The notes under the pieces are model-generated. The model worked only from the letters and a program-made list of their open reading frames with translations. It searched no databases and was not told the DNA's origin. The translations under genes were made by a program, and so were the position numbers. 64,000 nucleotides of DNA from Cepaea nemoralis (Eukaryota > Mollusca > Gastropoda > Stylommatophora > Helicidae), in contig JACEFZ010014460.1 of NCBI GenBank assembly GCA_014155875.1, positions 31,001-95,000 of the forward strand, given 5' to 3'. Positions 54,705 through 64,000 of this stretch are shown in pieces. Each line of letters starts with the position of its first letter. Within the stretch, counting starts at the first letter, position 1.

Positions 54705-55385
54705 GTAACACACATCAAGGTGACATAGTCGTCTACACTGATGGGTCAGTGGTGAGAAACAGACGTAGTTGTTGGGGTTTTATTGCAAAGGCTAATGGGC
54801 GAGTCTTGAAAAAGGATAGTCTGGCATATGAAACTACGACATCCAGCATGAGAATAGAGGTGGAGGCAGTAACAGCGGCATTCCATTGGTTAGAGGAGAC
54901 CACTGCAACACACATTGTATTCATTACGGACTTAAAGAGTAAGCTTAGTAAGGTGGAAAAAGAAATGTTTCGTGTGGAATGGCTATGGTTGCTTCTATGG
55001 ATATTTTGCCCGGGCCATGAGGGGGTGCGGGGGAATGAACAGGCTGATAGGCTAGCAGGGAAGGCACCTCTTGGTGGTAGGTTGCTTATGGACAAGGAGG
55101 AGGTGGTCATGCGTTTGTGGGACCAGGTGGAGATTGCGGGGGAACAGATTGAGAACCCGTTTGTGGAAAGAATGAGATTGCGGGGGGTTGGTAGGGGTTC
55201 TGGAAGAATCTCAAAACTGAGAGAGAAGACCAGGAGAACTTTAAATCAGATAGCGGCGGGAACGATTAGAAGTATGACTCTTCGGTGGCTGTTGAACGAG
55301 GAGACAGAGTACTATAGGAATGTCCTGAGTGCAGCGATGTCGGTTCTTAACTCACCTCAACTCAGCTCAACTCAACTCAACTCAA
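54705..55385 (+). pseudogene. 5'-truncated LINE with RNase H, (AACTC)n tail
   Basis: LIQSNTHQGDIVVYTDGSVV continues as RNRRSCWGFIAKANGRVLKK, TTSSMRIEVEAVTAAFHWLE and THIVFITDLKSKLSKVEK. An internal deletion near 54985 removes the segment before WIFCPGHEGVRGNEQADRLA. The domain then runs to ALRWLL-type sequence (TLRWLLNEETEYY), where the C-terminal ...CPEC is changed. The tail is CTCAACTCAACTCAACTC. Closest relative here is 11352-12045. Confidence 0.85.
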
Positions 55386-55477
55386 ACATGAAAATGCAGA
55401 GTGCAGTCTTGTTCACGTTCTAAATCTACCTACATAATATTGTTTTTATTTGACGCATTCATAATGCTAATTAATTA

Positions 55478-55715
55478 ATGTCTTCCTTTCATAATATTAA
55501 TGTATGTCTTTCCTGTTTTCATAAAGTAATTAATTTATTTCCTACTTTCATAATATTACTTTATTTATTTCGTGATCACATAATATTAATTTATGTATTT
55601 CTTGATCACATAATGTTAATTTATGTATTTCTTGATTTCATAATATTAATGTATCTATTTCTTGATTTCATATCCATTAATTTATTTCTTAATTTCATAA
55701 TATGACTTTATTTAC
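55478..55715. repeat. AT-rich degenerate minisatellite, unit about 30 bp
   Basis: CATAATATTAATTTATGTAT and TTCTTGATCACATAATGTTA type units, about 7 copies. It follows the LINE tail closely. Confidence 0.75.
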
Positions 55716-55909
55716 ATCTTGCCTTCTGTCTGTTCATCTTCCTGTTTACTTTCTCGTCTGGCTTCATCCCTGTCACGTGGTGTGTTCTACAGTCTGCTCA
55801 AGGTTACAGAAACGCCATGGTTACTTACTTGGTTTAATTGCCCTGCCTAGTTGACGGTAATCAACAATACCAGGACTGATCCATTGCTCGTCCGCCTTCC
55901 ACAGTAGCT

Positions 55910-56562
55910 CGGCCCCCCAACTGTTGTAAAGCAGCAGAGAAGTGCGTGGGCATTTACAGCCCGTTCAAGAATCCAGTGGTGCCCACTCTATGACCACGAG
56001 CAGCATGACGATGGAGGTGATGGCAGTTACACAGGCTTTCATATGGCTGGAATCACAGCATTATACCAACGTGTGTGTACTAAGTGATTCAATGAGCATG
56101 ATTCAGAAGGTCGAAGCTGGATCTGTACGTAGACAGTGGACTGAATCGCTGCGGAAGTTTGTTGTCCGTAAAGTCACCTTCATCTTCGTCCCGGGACATG
56201 CGGGAGTCGAGGGAAATGAACGAGCTGACAAACTGGCTGGCTCTGCACCCCCTGTAGATGGCCAGCCCATGGATCGTGCCGATGTTATTAACGTCCTTAA
56301 AGATTTGGCGAGAACAGAGGATTTTGACGTCAGTGATTCCACATCGCTGTCCAGGATGAAAGACCTTGGAGTAAGAATCGGCACGGCCAGACGCGAGAGG
56401 TACATCGGGAAAACAAAGCGCCTCGTCAACCAACACAGAACTGGCACTATTAGCCACCGGACGCTGATGCATATGCTGGGGGGAGGATCTGAGCACCTAT
56501 GGACATGTCCGGAGTGCAACGAAGATACCCCAACTGATAACTGATAACTGATAACTGATCGT
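55910..56562 (+). pseudogene. 5'-truncated LINE with RNase H, (ACTGATA)n tail
   Basis: After decayed sequence, TTSSMTMEVMAVTQAFIWLE, VCVLSDSMSMIQKVEAGSV and FIFVPGHAGVEGNERADKLA cover the Glu, second Asp and His-containing parts of RNase H. The first Asp block (YTDGS) is missing or unreadable. The C-terminus keeps HLWTCPECNED. Closest to the 43.3-47.2 kb LINE (FIFVPGHAGVQGNERAEKLA). The tail is about three units of AACTGAT. Confidence 0.85.
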
Positions 56563-56764
56563 CCCCCAAGCTTCTCAGCGTGTTCATTCCTTATCCCGGG
56601 TAAGTGAATCATTTGATTAGCCTTTGTAATCACGGTGAACAGCTGCGGGGTGTACACCCCATTCTGTTCAGGCTGTGGTTGTTGAAGATTCCTGGGATGT
56701 TAGAAACCGTTAAGAAAAGGCCGTAACTGGCAAACTGAGATGTTCATTGACAGGTACTTATTGG

Positions 56765-56940
56765 CATTCATGGTCAGGGATGGGGAATAAAGAAGCAATC
56801 GTAGCACACACTAGACATTGTGAAATTAGACAGCTGTACATGCACCGGGATTCGATGTTGTTTATTCCGAACAACAACAGCGCCTCGATGAAGGACAAAC
56901 GTTCTTCCGTGCACGGCCAACTAGGGATTTAGTGTACTAC
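56765..56940 (-). mobile_element. SINE-G copy, diverged
   Basis: CACACACTAGACATTGTGAA, GCACCGGGATTCGATGTTGT and CGTTCTTCCGTGCACGGCC follow the SINE-G layout, with the head on the right (minus). Confidence 0.55.
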
Positions 56941-56945
56941 TTATG

Positions 56946-58137
<1,192 letters not shown>

Positions 58138-61100
58138 ATTATATTAGCACCTTTCCGTCTTGGCAGTCGATAGTTTGGTACATTGTGCTTCAAAAAGGCT
58201 TAATAACTACGACCCATGGCGGTGGCGAGTGTGGCTGGTAAGGCCAATTCTTGCTGCAAATGTTTGCCCACAGTAGATGCATGTGAAAACATGGTCATTT
58301 CCACCATTGTGCACCATCTTACGTCTCTCACGCTCTGTGTGTGCTTTATCTGCAATCATTTTCTCCTTTGTCTTTATTTCATTTCTGATAGTTGCCCTCC
58401 ATGCAACACGTTCAGCGGCGACTTGCTCCCAATGTGCATTATCTATGCCTGTATCAATCATGTCCCGCTTACACACATCTTTGTATCGTAGTAGAGGCCG
58501 ACCCTGAGATCTCCTACCCGTCTGTAATTCACCAAAAAAGATGTCCTTTGGTATTCTACCATCATCCATCCTCCTAACATGTCCTATCCATCTAAGTCTA
58601 CGAAGACTGAGCATGGAATACACCGTCACACAACCTGATCTTTCCAATACTTCAGTATTTGTGATTTTGTCTTGCCACTTAATACCAAGTATTCTTCGCA
58701 GACACCGCATATGAAAGCTGTTTAAACGTTTCTCTTGGCGTGAGTAAGTTGTCCAGGTTTCACTGCCATAAAGAAGAGTACTAAGGACACAGGCTTGGTA
58801 GACGAGGACTTTTGTTTTGGCAGTAAGCTTCCTGTTCTCCCAGACTCTTTTTGCTAACATGTTCATTGTTGTTGCTGCCTTGCCAATCCTGATGTTGATT
58901 TCCTGATCGAGGGATAATTTGCTATTTACCTCTGATCCTAGATATGTAAAATGGTCTACTATCTCCAGTTCGGCGTCGTCAATAAAGATTGATGGTACAC
59001 CATGTGCACCTTGTGACATAATCTGTGTCTTCTTTTTGTTAATTGTTAAACCAAATTCAGAACAAGCATTGGAGAATGCAGATAGTAGATGTTGTAATTC
59101 TTCCTCAGAGTGGGTCGTAATCGCAGCATCATCCGCAAAAAGCAACTCTCTGATTAGTACCCTCCTAATTTTGGTCTTGGCCTTCAATCTCTGAGCATTA
59201 TAGAGGCCACCATCTGAGCGTGAGTGAATGTATATACCGTCATCCTGATCACGAAAGGCATATTTCAGTAGAAGTGAAAAGTATATCCCAAAGAGGGTGG
59301 GGGATAGTACACAACCTTGCTTAACTCCACTCTTGATTTCAAACTCTTCTGAAGTTGAGCCATCAAACTTGATTATACCCTTCATGCCTGTGTGGAACGA
59401 TTCCACAATGGACAGAAGAGTTGGTGGGCAGCCAATCTTCTTTAGTGCTTTGAACAGACCCTCACGACTGACCAAATCGAATGCCTTTGTGAGGTCGATG
59501 AAGGCAATAAACAGTGGCTGATTTTGTTCCCGGCATTTTTCTTGCATCTGTCGCAATGAGAATATCATATCAATGGTAGACCGGTTCTGACGGAAGCCGC
59601 ACTGTGATTCGGGGTAGACTTGATCTCCCAGGACTTGAAGTCTGCGCAGAACAATTCTGGCAAATACTTTCCCAACAATACACAGAAGTGAGATACCCCT
59701 ATAGTTGTTACAGTCGCTCCGATTGCCCTTGTTCTTGTACAGCGTTATGATGTTTGAATCTTTGAAATCCTGTGGGACTTGTCCTTCTCGCCAGCATAGC
59801 TCTATTAGCTGGTGGATCTGTAGAGCGAGTGTGTCTTGCCCACTCCTGATTACCTCTATTGGAATCCCATCCTTACCTGGAGCCATGCCAGACGCAAGCT
59901 CATTTATAGCACACTTAACTTCTGTTATGGTGGGAAGTGTGTCCAGGTAGTCAAGAGTTGGTAGGGCCTCTATGGCGTTGAGGGCATCATCCGCTAGCTT
60001 GGTCTCACTTGAGTAAAGCTCTAAATAGTGCTCGACCCATCTATCCATCTGCTGTTTCTTATCAGTGATGATTTCTCCAGTCAAGGTTTTCAGCGGTGCA
60101 CTTCTTTTGATCATTGGACCACAGGCTTTCTTTATCCCTTCATACATGCTTCTGATGTTTCCCTTATCACTTGCGATTTGAATGGACTCACATAACTTGA
60201 TCCAATAGTCATTCGCACACTGCCTGGCAGCCTTTTGCACATCCTTCCTTGCTTGCTTCAGCTCACTCAGAGTGTTACGCGTTGGTCTTTCCTTGTTTCT
60301 TAAGAGAGCTATCTTCTTTTTATCAATCAAGGGCTGCAGTATCTGGCTGTTTGCCGCAAACCAGTCCTGCCTCTTATGATCCACAGTGCCGTAAACCCCT
60401 ACCGCTGTTTTATAAATAGTTTCCTTAAGTTTACTCCATTTATCATTTACTATACAGTTTTCTGATGTATCATTGAAAGCGTCTTCAAGTTGCTGTTGAA
60501 ATTCAAAGCACTTTCTAGGATCGTGAGTGTTAATAATATTAATCCTGGGGCTAGATTTGTGTTTAGCTGTATAGATTCTCTTTGGTCTCAGTCTAACCCT
60601 TCCAACAACCAAAGAATGATCTGTATCACAGTCAGCACTGTGGTAACTTCGAGTTAATGATGTATGGTTCAAATGTTGTCTCCGTGTGATAATGAAGTCC
60701 AGCTGATGCCAATGGCCGGATCTTGGATGTTTCCATGTGACCTTATGCAGCTCTTTTGTTTTAAAAAAGGAGTTTGTAATACATAGGTCATTTCTAGTGC
60801 AATGCTCCAGCAGCCTTTGCCCATTATCATTCATGCGACCGATGTTGTATTTTCCAAGGCACACTGGCCATGAACTCGAGTCCTTGCCCACACGAGCATT
60901 GAAATCACCGAGCATATAAATGTAGTCGGATTTTGGAACTGCCTTGATCACAGAGTCTAGCTGCTCATAGAACGTATCCTTCACATCATCAGAGGAAGCG
61001 AGTGTCGGTGCATATGCAGTGATAATGGTGGCAAATCCACAAGAGGTTGCCAAGCGCAGTGATAATAATCTTTCATTACCTCCAGCTGGGATATCAATCA

Positions 61101-62115
61101 TTGCCAGTAGCGAATTCTTCACTGCAAAGCCCACACCATGTTGCCTTTTTTCTGCCTGCCCTCTTCCCTTCCAAAAAAAGGTGTAATTGTTTTCCCTGAG
61201 TGACCCTTCCTCAGCGAGGCGAGTCTCCTGCAGGCCAGCAATATCAATGTTAAGACGATTGAGTTCAGCATCAATCACAGCCGTTTTTCTCACATCGTCA
61301 ATATTTGTCAAGTCAGTGGAAAATCCTGGACACATGGTTCTTACGTTCCAGGTTGCAAGCCGTAGCTTGAGGTTTCTATTATTCTTTTTATTAGTACCTG
61401 GTGCATTGGTTTTACAGCCTGCGATTCAGATTTTGTCCTAGCCCCAAGCACCCATTGAAGCAGGCAGGCTGTGGCGGATCAGCACCCAATTGGCCGGGGG
61501 CTGCCCAGCTTGAGGCGGGCGGTAGCTGATCAGTGACACCTGTAGGTGTCTCCCACCGTCAGAGGCAACGCGTGGCGCCCCATGTCTACGCCAACTGACA
61601 AGGACTTATAACCCGTAACAGTTGCCTCTCGCTTTGATTCCGAGACCGGTTAAGACCAGGGATGGAGTTATTGCCTCTCCATAGCACAAAGCCTGGGCTA
61701 AAATAAAGAAACCATGTGTTGCCCATGCAGCATGATCCCTCTCTCGGCCTGCCTAGTTCACTCCAGAGGAAAGTTAACACCTATACATCTGGAACAAGAC
61801 AAGCTGCAGAAGCTGCCGGATCAGCAAAGCAATGCTCTAACTGTCCGCCTGTCGGAGCTTCGATCCTAGACCAGCTGCCAACCAAGGCTTAGGGCCTGGT
61901 CTGCCCTGCCATGACTATTTTATCTTTGGGTTGCATTTCCTCGCACCAGGATAAGGCTTGCACCCTCCCAATTGGGCTCTTCCGCCCGAAGCCGTTGACA
62001 CAATGTGGGGTGTCGGGTTTGGTAAGCGCCGCCCAACATTCGGCGCTGATAGAAAGCAGGTAGTACCGTCTACTGTCATACGGTAGCTCAGTCATATCTG
62101 ACTAAGACCTGACTA
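58138..62115 (-). mobile_element. Probably full-length zinc-finger LINE (about 4 kb), intact ORF
   Basis: The ORF at 58207-61335 is followed by a 3' UTR of about 65 bases ending in TAATATAATATATAA. It is preceded by about 690 bases of unusual, GC-balanced 5' sequence up to the (CA)n at 62124. Exact ends and TSD were not found. The 5' segment has no long frame. Confidence 0.65.
58207..61335 (-). CDS. Endonuclease/reverse transcriptase with C-terminal C2H2 finger, intact
   Basis: 1042 residues without a stop. APE endonuclease (about 1-250): Glu in GLQETRL (about 34-40), HGVGFAVKN, GDFNARVG (about 143-150), LDFIITR (about 212) and DTDHSLVVG (Asp/His near 238-240). Reverse transcriptase (about 470-770): LYKNKGNRSDCNNYRGISLL, FIDLTKAFD (about 610), VKQGCVLSPTLFGIYF and catalytic FADD (about 733). 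The C-terminus has a C2H2 finger, CIYCGQTFAARIGLTSHTRH (about 1019-1038). The frame stays open upstream of the ATG to 61425 and there encodes LRLATWNVRT, the usual endonuclease start with the conserved Asn, so the working protein probably begins upstream, perhaps at a non-ATG codon or after a small lesion. Clade uncertain (RTE/RTE-X-like is my guess). Confidence 0.92.
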   Translation of the reverse strand: MCPGFSTDLTNIDDVRKTAVIDAELNRLNIDIAGLQETRLAEEGSLRENNYTFFWKGRGQAEKRQHGVGFAVKNSLLAMIDIPAGGNERLLSLRLATSCGFATIITAYAPTLASSDDVKDTFYEQLDSVIKAVPKSDYIYMLGDFNARVGKDSSSWPVCLGKYNIGRMNDNGQRLLEHCTRNDLCITNSFFKTKELHKVTWKHPRSGHWHQLDFIITRRQHLNHTSLTRSYHSADCDTDHSLVVGRVRLRPKRIYTAKHKSSPRINIINTHDPRKCFEFQQQLEDAFNDTSENCIVNDKWSKLKETIYKTAVGVYGTVDHKRQDWFAANSQILQPLIDKKKIALLRNKERPTRNTLSELKQARKDVQKAARQCANDYWIKLCESIQIASDKGNIRSMYEGIKKACGPMIKRSAPLKTLTGEIITDKKQQMDRWVEHYLELYSSETKLADDALNAIEALPTLDYLDTLPTITEVKCAINELASGMAPGKDGIPIEVIRSGQDTLALQIHQLIELCWREGQVPQDFKDSNIITLYKNKGNRSDCNNYRGISLLCIVGKVFARIVLRRLQVLGDQVYPESQCGFRQNRSTIDMIFSLRQMQEKCREQNQPLFIAFIDLTKAFDLVSREGLFKALKKIGCPPTLLSIVESFHTGMKGIIKFDGSTSEEFEIKSGVKQGCVLSPTLFGIYFSLLLKYAFRDQDDGIYIHSRSDGGLYNAQRLKAKTKIRRVLIRELLFADDAAITTHSEEELQHLLSAFSNACSEFGLTINKKKTQIMSQGAHGVPSIFIDDAELEIVDHFTYLGSEVNSKLSLDQEINIRIGKAATTMNMLAKRVWENRKLTAKTKVLVYQACVLSTLLYGSETWTTYSRQEKRLNSFHMRCLRRILGIKWQDKITNTEVLERSGCVTVYSMLSLRRLRWIGHVRRMDDGRIPKDIFFGELQTGRRSQGRPLLRYKDVCKRDMIDTGIDNAHWEQVAAERVAWRATIRNEIKTKEKMIADKAHTERERRKMVHNGGNDHVFTCIYCGQTFAARIGLTSHTRHRHGS

Positions 62116-62121
62116 AAATTG

Positions 62122-62123
<2 letters not shown>

Positions 62124-62199
<76 letters not shown>
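62124..62199. repeat. (CA)n microsatellite
   Basis: About 38 CA units, ending directly at the terminal CAGGGTGG of a Tc1/mariner-type element. Confidence 0.95.
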
Positions 62200-62201
<2 letters not shown>

Positions 62202-62289
62202 GTGGGGGGAATGAGAACATCGTGTAGCATACGAGTTATTCAAAAATATAATTTAAATTAATTACATTATTTCATGTAATTTTGTTTGC

Positions 62290-63160
62290 CAAGTATTTAG
62301 CTAATCAGAAATCATGTTCAATGTGTCCTCCTTGCTTCTCAACGAGTTTTTCTAAGCGTCGATGCCACTCGTTTATGCTACTGTCAATAAATCGCTGCCC
62401 CATATTTCCCCATTCTTCAATTATTGCCTTGAGCTGCTCAACAGTGGCAAATTTTCACCAATGGTGGACTTTTTCTTGTAAAGCACCCCACACGGCATAA
62501 TCTACCGGGTTTAAATTAGGACTTTTCGGTGGTCACATGTCTGGTTCGATGCGGTTAGCATTCTCCTGACGAAGAAAGTTGATCGTATTTCTGGCTGTGT
62601 GAGATGGAGCTCCGTCTTGCTGTAATGTCCAGTTATGGCGACCACATGTTACTTGAATTACAGGCAGAAAACGTGACGCAGAGGTGTTTCCAAGGCAACA
62701 GGGCAGGGTTATATACTGGCCAAGACCTATTGACGCGTCCTCATCGAGCGTACTGGGCAACAGGTCCCTTCGGGTTCCTGGCTAAAGTCAGTAGGATCGC
62801 CGATTCCTCCGAAGTCGGAGAGTGTCTGCCTGTATGGCGAGGAACCACCAGTCTGCACACCAATAAGCCAGACATGGGACAACGGATACTCACGCAAACC
62901 TCAGGTCCTGTATGACATCACACTGATGTTGGACAATAGGATGCCTTCATCCGACATACAGGACTTCGCATTGGAGCTCACGCCAACTACACAAGCAAGC
63001 AAGCAACAGGCAGAAAACCTTGTCTCAGAACATGTTCACAATAGTATTCATTGTTTACTTTGTTGCCTGGTTCAACGAACACAATACTAGTTTTCCCCAT
63101 TGGAGACACACCAACTGATACCATGATACCGCGGCTGAAATGGTCACGTTCTCGTATAAG
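62290..63160 (-). pseudogene. Tc1/mariner-type transposase, C-terminal half, interrupted
   Basis: Reading on minus from 63160: QESRLIRERDHFSRGIMVSV, GVSPMGKTSIVFVEPG and EHVLRQGFLPVIQV. After the insertion: TLQQDGAPSHTARNTINFL (catalytic Asp in QQDGAPSH), PPKSPNLNPVDYAVWGALQE (third catalytic region) and KQGGHIEHDF at the end. Stops replace Trp codons in at least two places (...EPDM*PP and HHW*KF). The N-terminal DNA-binding half is absent. Cut-and-paste enzyme, inactive here. Confidence 0.82.
62673..63005 (+). mobile_element. 333-bp retroposon with (AAGC)n tail inside the transposase
   Basis: Flanked by a 13-bp TSD ACAGGCAGAAAAC at 62660-62672 and 63006-63018. Removing it rejoins the transposase frame (FLPVIQV). 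It ends CACAAGCAAGCAAGCA. The body has no tRNA-like head and no recognised domain; probably a 5'-truncated LINE 3' end. Confidence 0.85.
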
Positions 63161-63326
63161 TCGACTTTCCTGAACTTGTATTTTCGAAATTAAAACATCG
63201 TATAGTTAAACAGGTAAGTAGGTAAATGAATAAACAATTTAAGCTATTATGGATGCAGTTAAACAAATTTTGATGTAATTTTATTACTTTGAACGCGATA
63301 TTCTCACCTTTTTTTGGCCCACCCTG

Positions 63327-63352
63327 CGCACGCACGCATGCACGCACGCACG

Positions 63353-63390
<38 letters not shown>
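63327..63390. repeat. GCAC/CA microsatellite
   Basis: CGCACGCACGCATGCACGCA then (CA)n, lying exactly between two Tc1/mariner-type elements. Confidence 0.95.
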
Positions 63391-63391
<1 letters not shown>

Positions 63392-64000
63392 GAGGGGTGT
63401 CTCATAAGTCTTTAGCCTGACAATGAAAAAGTAGGCGGAGTAAATTGAAATTTGGCACATGTATAGCTCATTCAATTTGTAATGGAAGTATGAATTATGA
63501 ATTTCCCCCCTCAACTGGTTTTCCCGATATGATGCATGGCACAACACACCCTATTGACCAGATCTGCACATCCAACGGTTTGTCAGAACAATGTAGAAAT
63601 CAGACGCCAGAACCGTGATAAAATTCTTGATGTTACAGGGGAAAACATACAGAAATACACAGGGAGATGGAGCCAGTGTTTGAGGAAGCCCGTCCTTCGT
63701 ATGCTTATGTAAAAAAATTGGTGTTTGCATTTTAAGTGTGGCCGTTCCCAAGTTGCTGATCTGCCAAGATCAGGACGACCGTCCTCAGAGTGAAATGATA
63801 CAAATGCTGCAAAAGTGAAGAAAATCATTGACCAGGATAGGAAAATGACAATTGCAGAGATATCTGGTTCAGCAAAACTGAGTAAGAGTACAGTTGTTAG
63901 AATTTTACACAACAGACTGAACATGAGAAAAGCTGCCGCGCCTGCTGACATGTGAACAGAAACAAACACGAGTTGATTGCTGTGGCCAGCTGCTCAACTT
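63391..64000 (+). mobile_element. Mariner element, 5' part, cut by window end
   Basis: Begins GAGGGGTGTCTCATAAGTC, a mariner-like terminus, after the CA repeat. The transposase N-terminal region lies at about 63730-64000 on plus, and the rest is beyond the window. Confidence 0.65.
63730..64000 (+). pseudogene. Mariner transposase N-terminal (helix-turn-helix) part, broken, runs off the window
   Basis: CGRSQVADLPRSGRPSSE, a stop, NDTNAAKVKKIIDQDRKMTI, AEISGSAKLSKSTVVRILHN and RLNMRKAA match the second HTH of mariner/SETMAR-like transposases (usual PRSGRPS...v..i..DRRlTirEla..lgiS..tv..IL...L.mrKv). After ADM a frameshift leads to LLTCEQKQTRVDCCGQLL in another frame (usual ...PRLLT.eQK..R...c..lL). 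Inactive copy. Confidence 0.82.

Larger units (their letters stand above)
62200..63326 (-). mobile_element. Tc1/mariner-type element, decayed
   Basis: The ends CAGGGTGG...TGAGAACATCGTG (left) and CAGGGTGGGCC...TGAGAATATCGCG (right, reversed) form diverged inverted repeats of about 30 bases. The outermost bases merge into CA microsatellites on both sides. The coding part is interrupted by an insertion at 62673-63005. Confidence 0.7.

Overview
The window is repeat-rich, gene-poor DNA from an animal nuclear genome. It holds APE-type LINEs, several families of tRNA-headed SINEs, hAT, Tc1/mariner and Helitron DNA elements, MITEs, minisatellites and very long microsatellites. I see no bacterial signals (operons, Shine-Dalgarno sites) and no host protein-coding gene that I can support. 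The mix of RNase H-bearing I/Ingi-like LINEs, RTE-like LINEs ending in (GAT)n, zinc-finger LINEs and many tRNA-derived SINEs makes a mollusc my best guess, possibly a gastropod; that is inference. The one long intact coding region is an endonuclease/reverse transcriptase ORF at 58207-61335 (-).

Layout. 0-6.5 kb: SINE fragments, a pyrimidine-rich minisatellite split by a hAT MITE, and an RNase H LINE 3' fragment (3432-4636). 6.5-13.2 kb: SINEs, a TTAA-flanked MITE with 78-bp inverted repeats (7424-7758), microsatellites and a second RNase H fragment. 13.4-16.7 kb: two RTE-like LINE fragments, each interrupted by a younger LINE insertion with target-site duplications (TSDs). 17.1-18.1 kb: a 35-bp satellite abutting a SINE. 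20-26.7 kb: microsatellites and 39-bp and 24-bp minisatellites. 27.6-30.1 kb: a probable non-autonomous Helitron carrying about 1.6 kb of polypyrimidine DNA. 30-39 kb: SINEs, a 42-bp array inside a SINE, and LINE fragments. 39.2-47.3 kb: a stack of nested insertions, comprising a SINE, a hAT transposon, a MITE, a SINE with a LINE-like 3' end, and a nearly full-length RNase H LINE. 47-57 kb: more SINEs, RTE-like fragments and two RNase H LINE fragments. 57-64 kb: compound microsatellites, an RTE-like 3' end, the intact LINE and two Tc1/mariner-type elements.

For cross-reference I label SINE families A to G. A has a Leu-tRNA-like head and is 301 bp in two TSD-bounded copies. B and C have different tRNA-like heads on one shared body. 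D is mostly seen reversed and ends 3' in a short GGTCTATACAA-like tail. E has a tRNA head followed by a short body. F has a tRNA head and a 3' end like the I/Ingi LINE. G is the host of the nested stack. These labels and all family assignments rest on reading the sequence; no database search was run.

The strongest observations are internally verifiable: at least ten insertions have matching TSDs, which gives a relative order of insertion at several loci. The most biologically suggestive are (1) SINE-F sharing both its 3' end and an internal segment with the 43-47 kb LINE, (2) an inverted tRNA-Val 5' half sitting exactly between the 5' TSD and that LINE, (3) one SINE body carried by several tRNA-type heads, and (4) minisatellites that start inside or directly next to SINE-D 3' ends.
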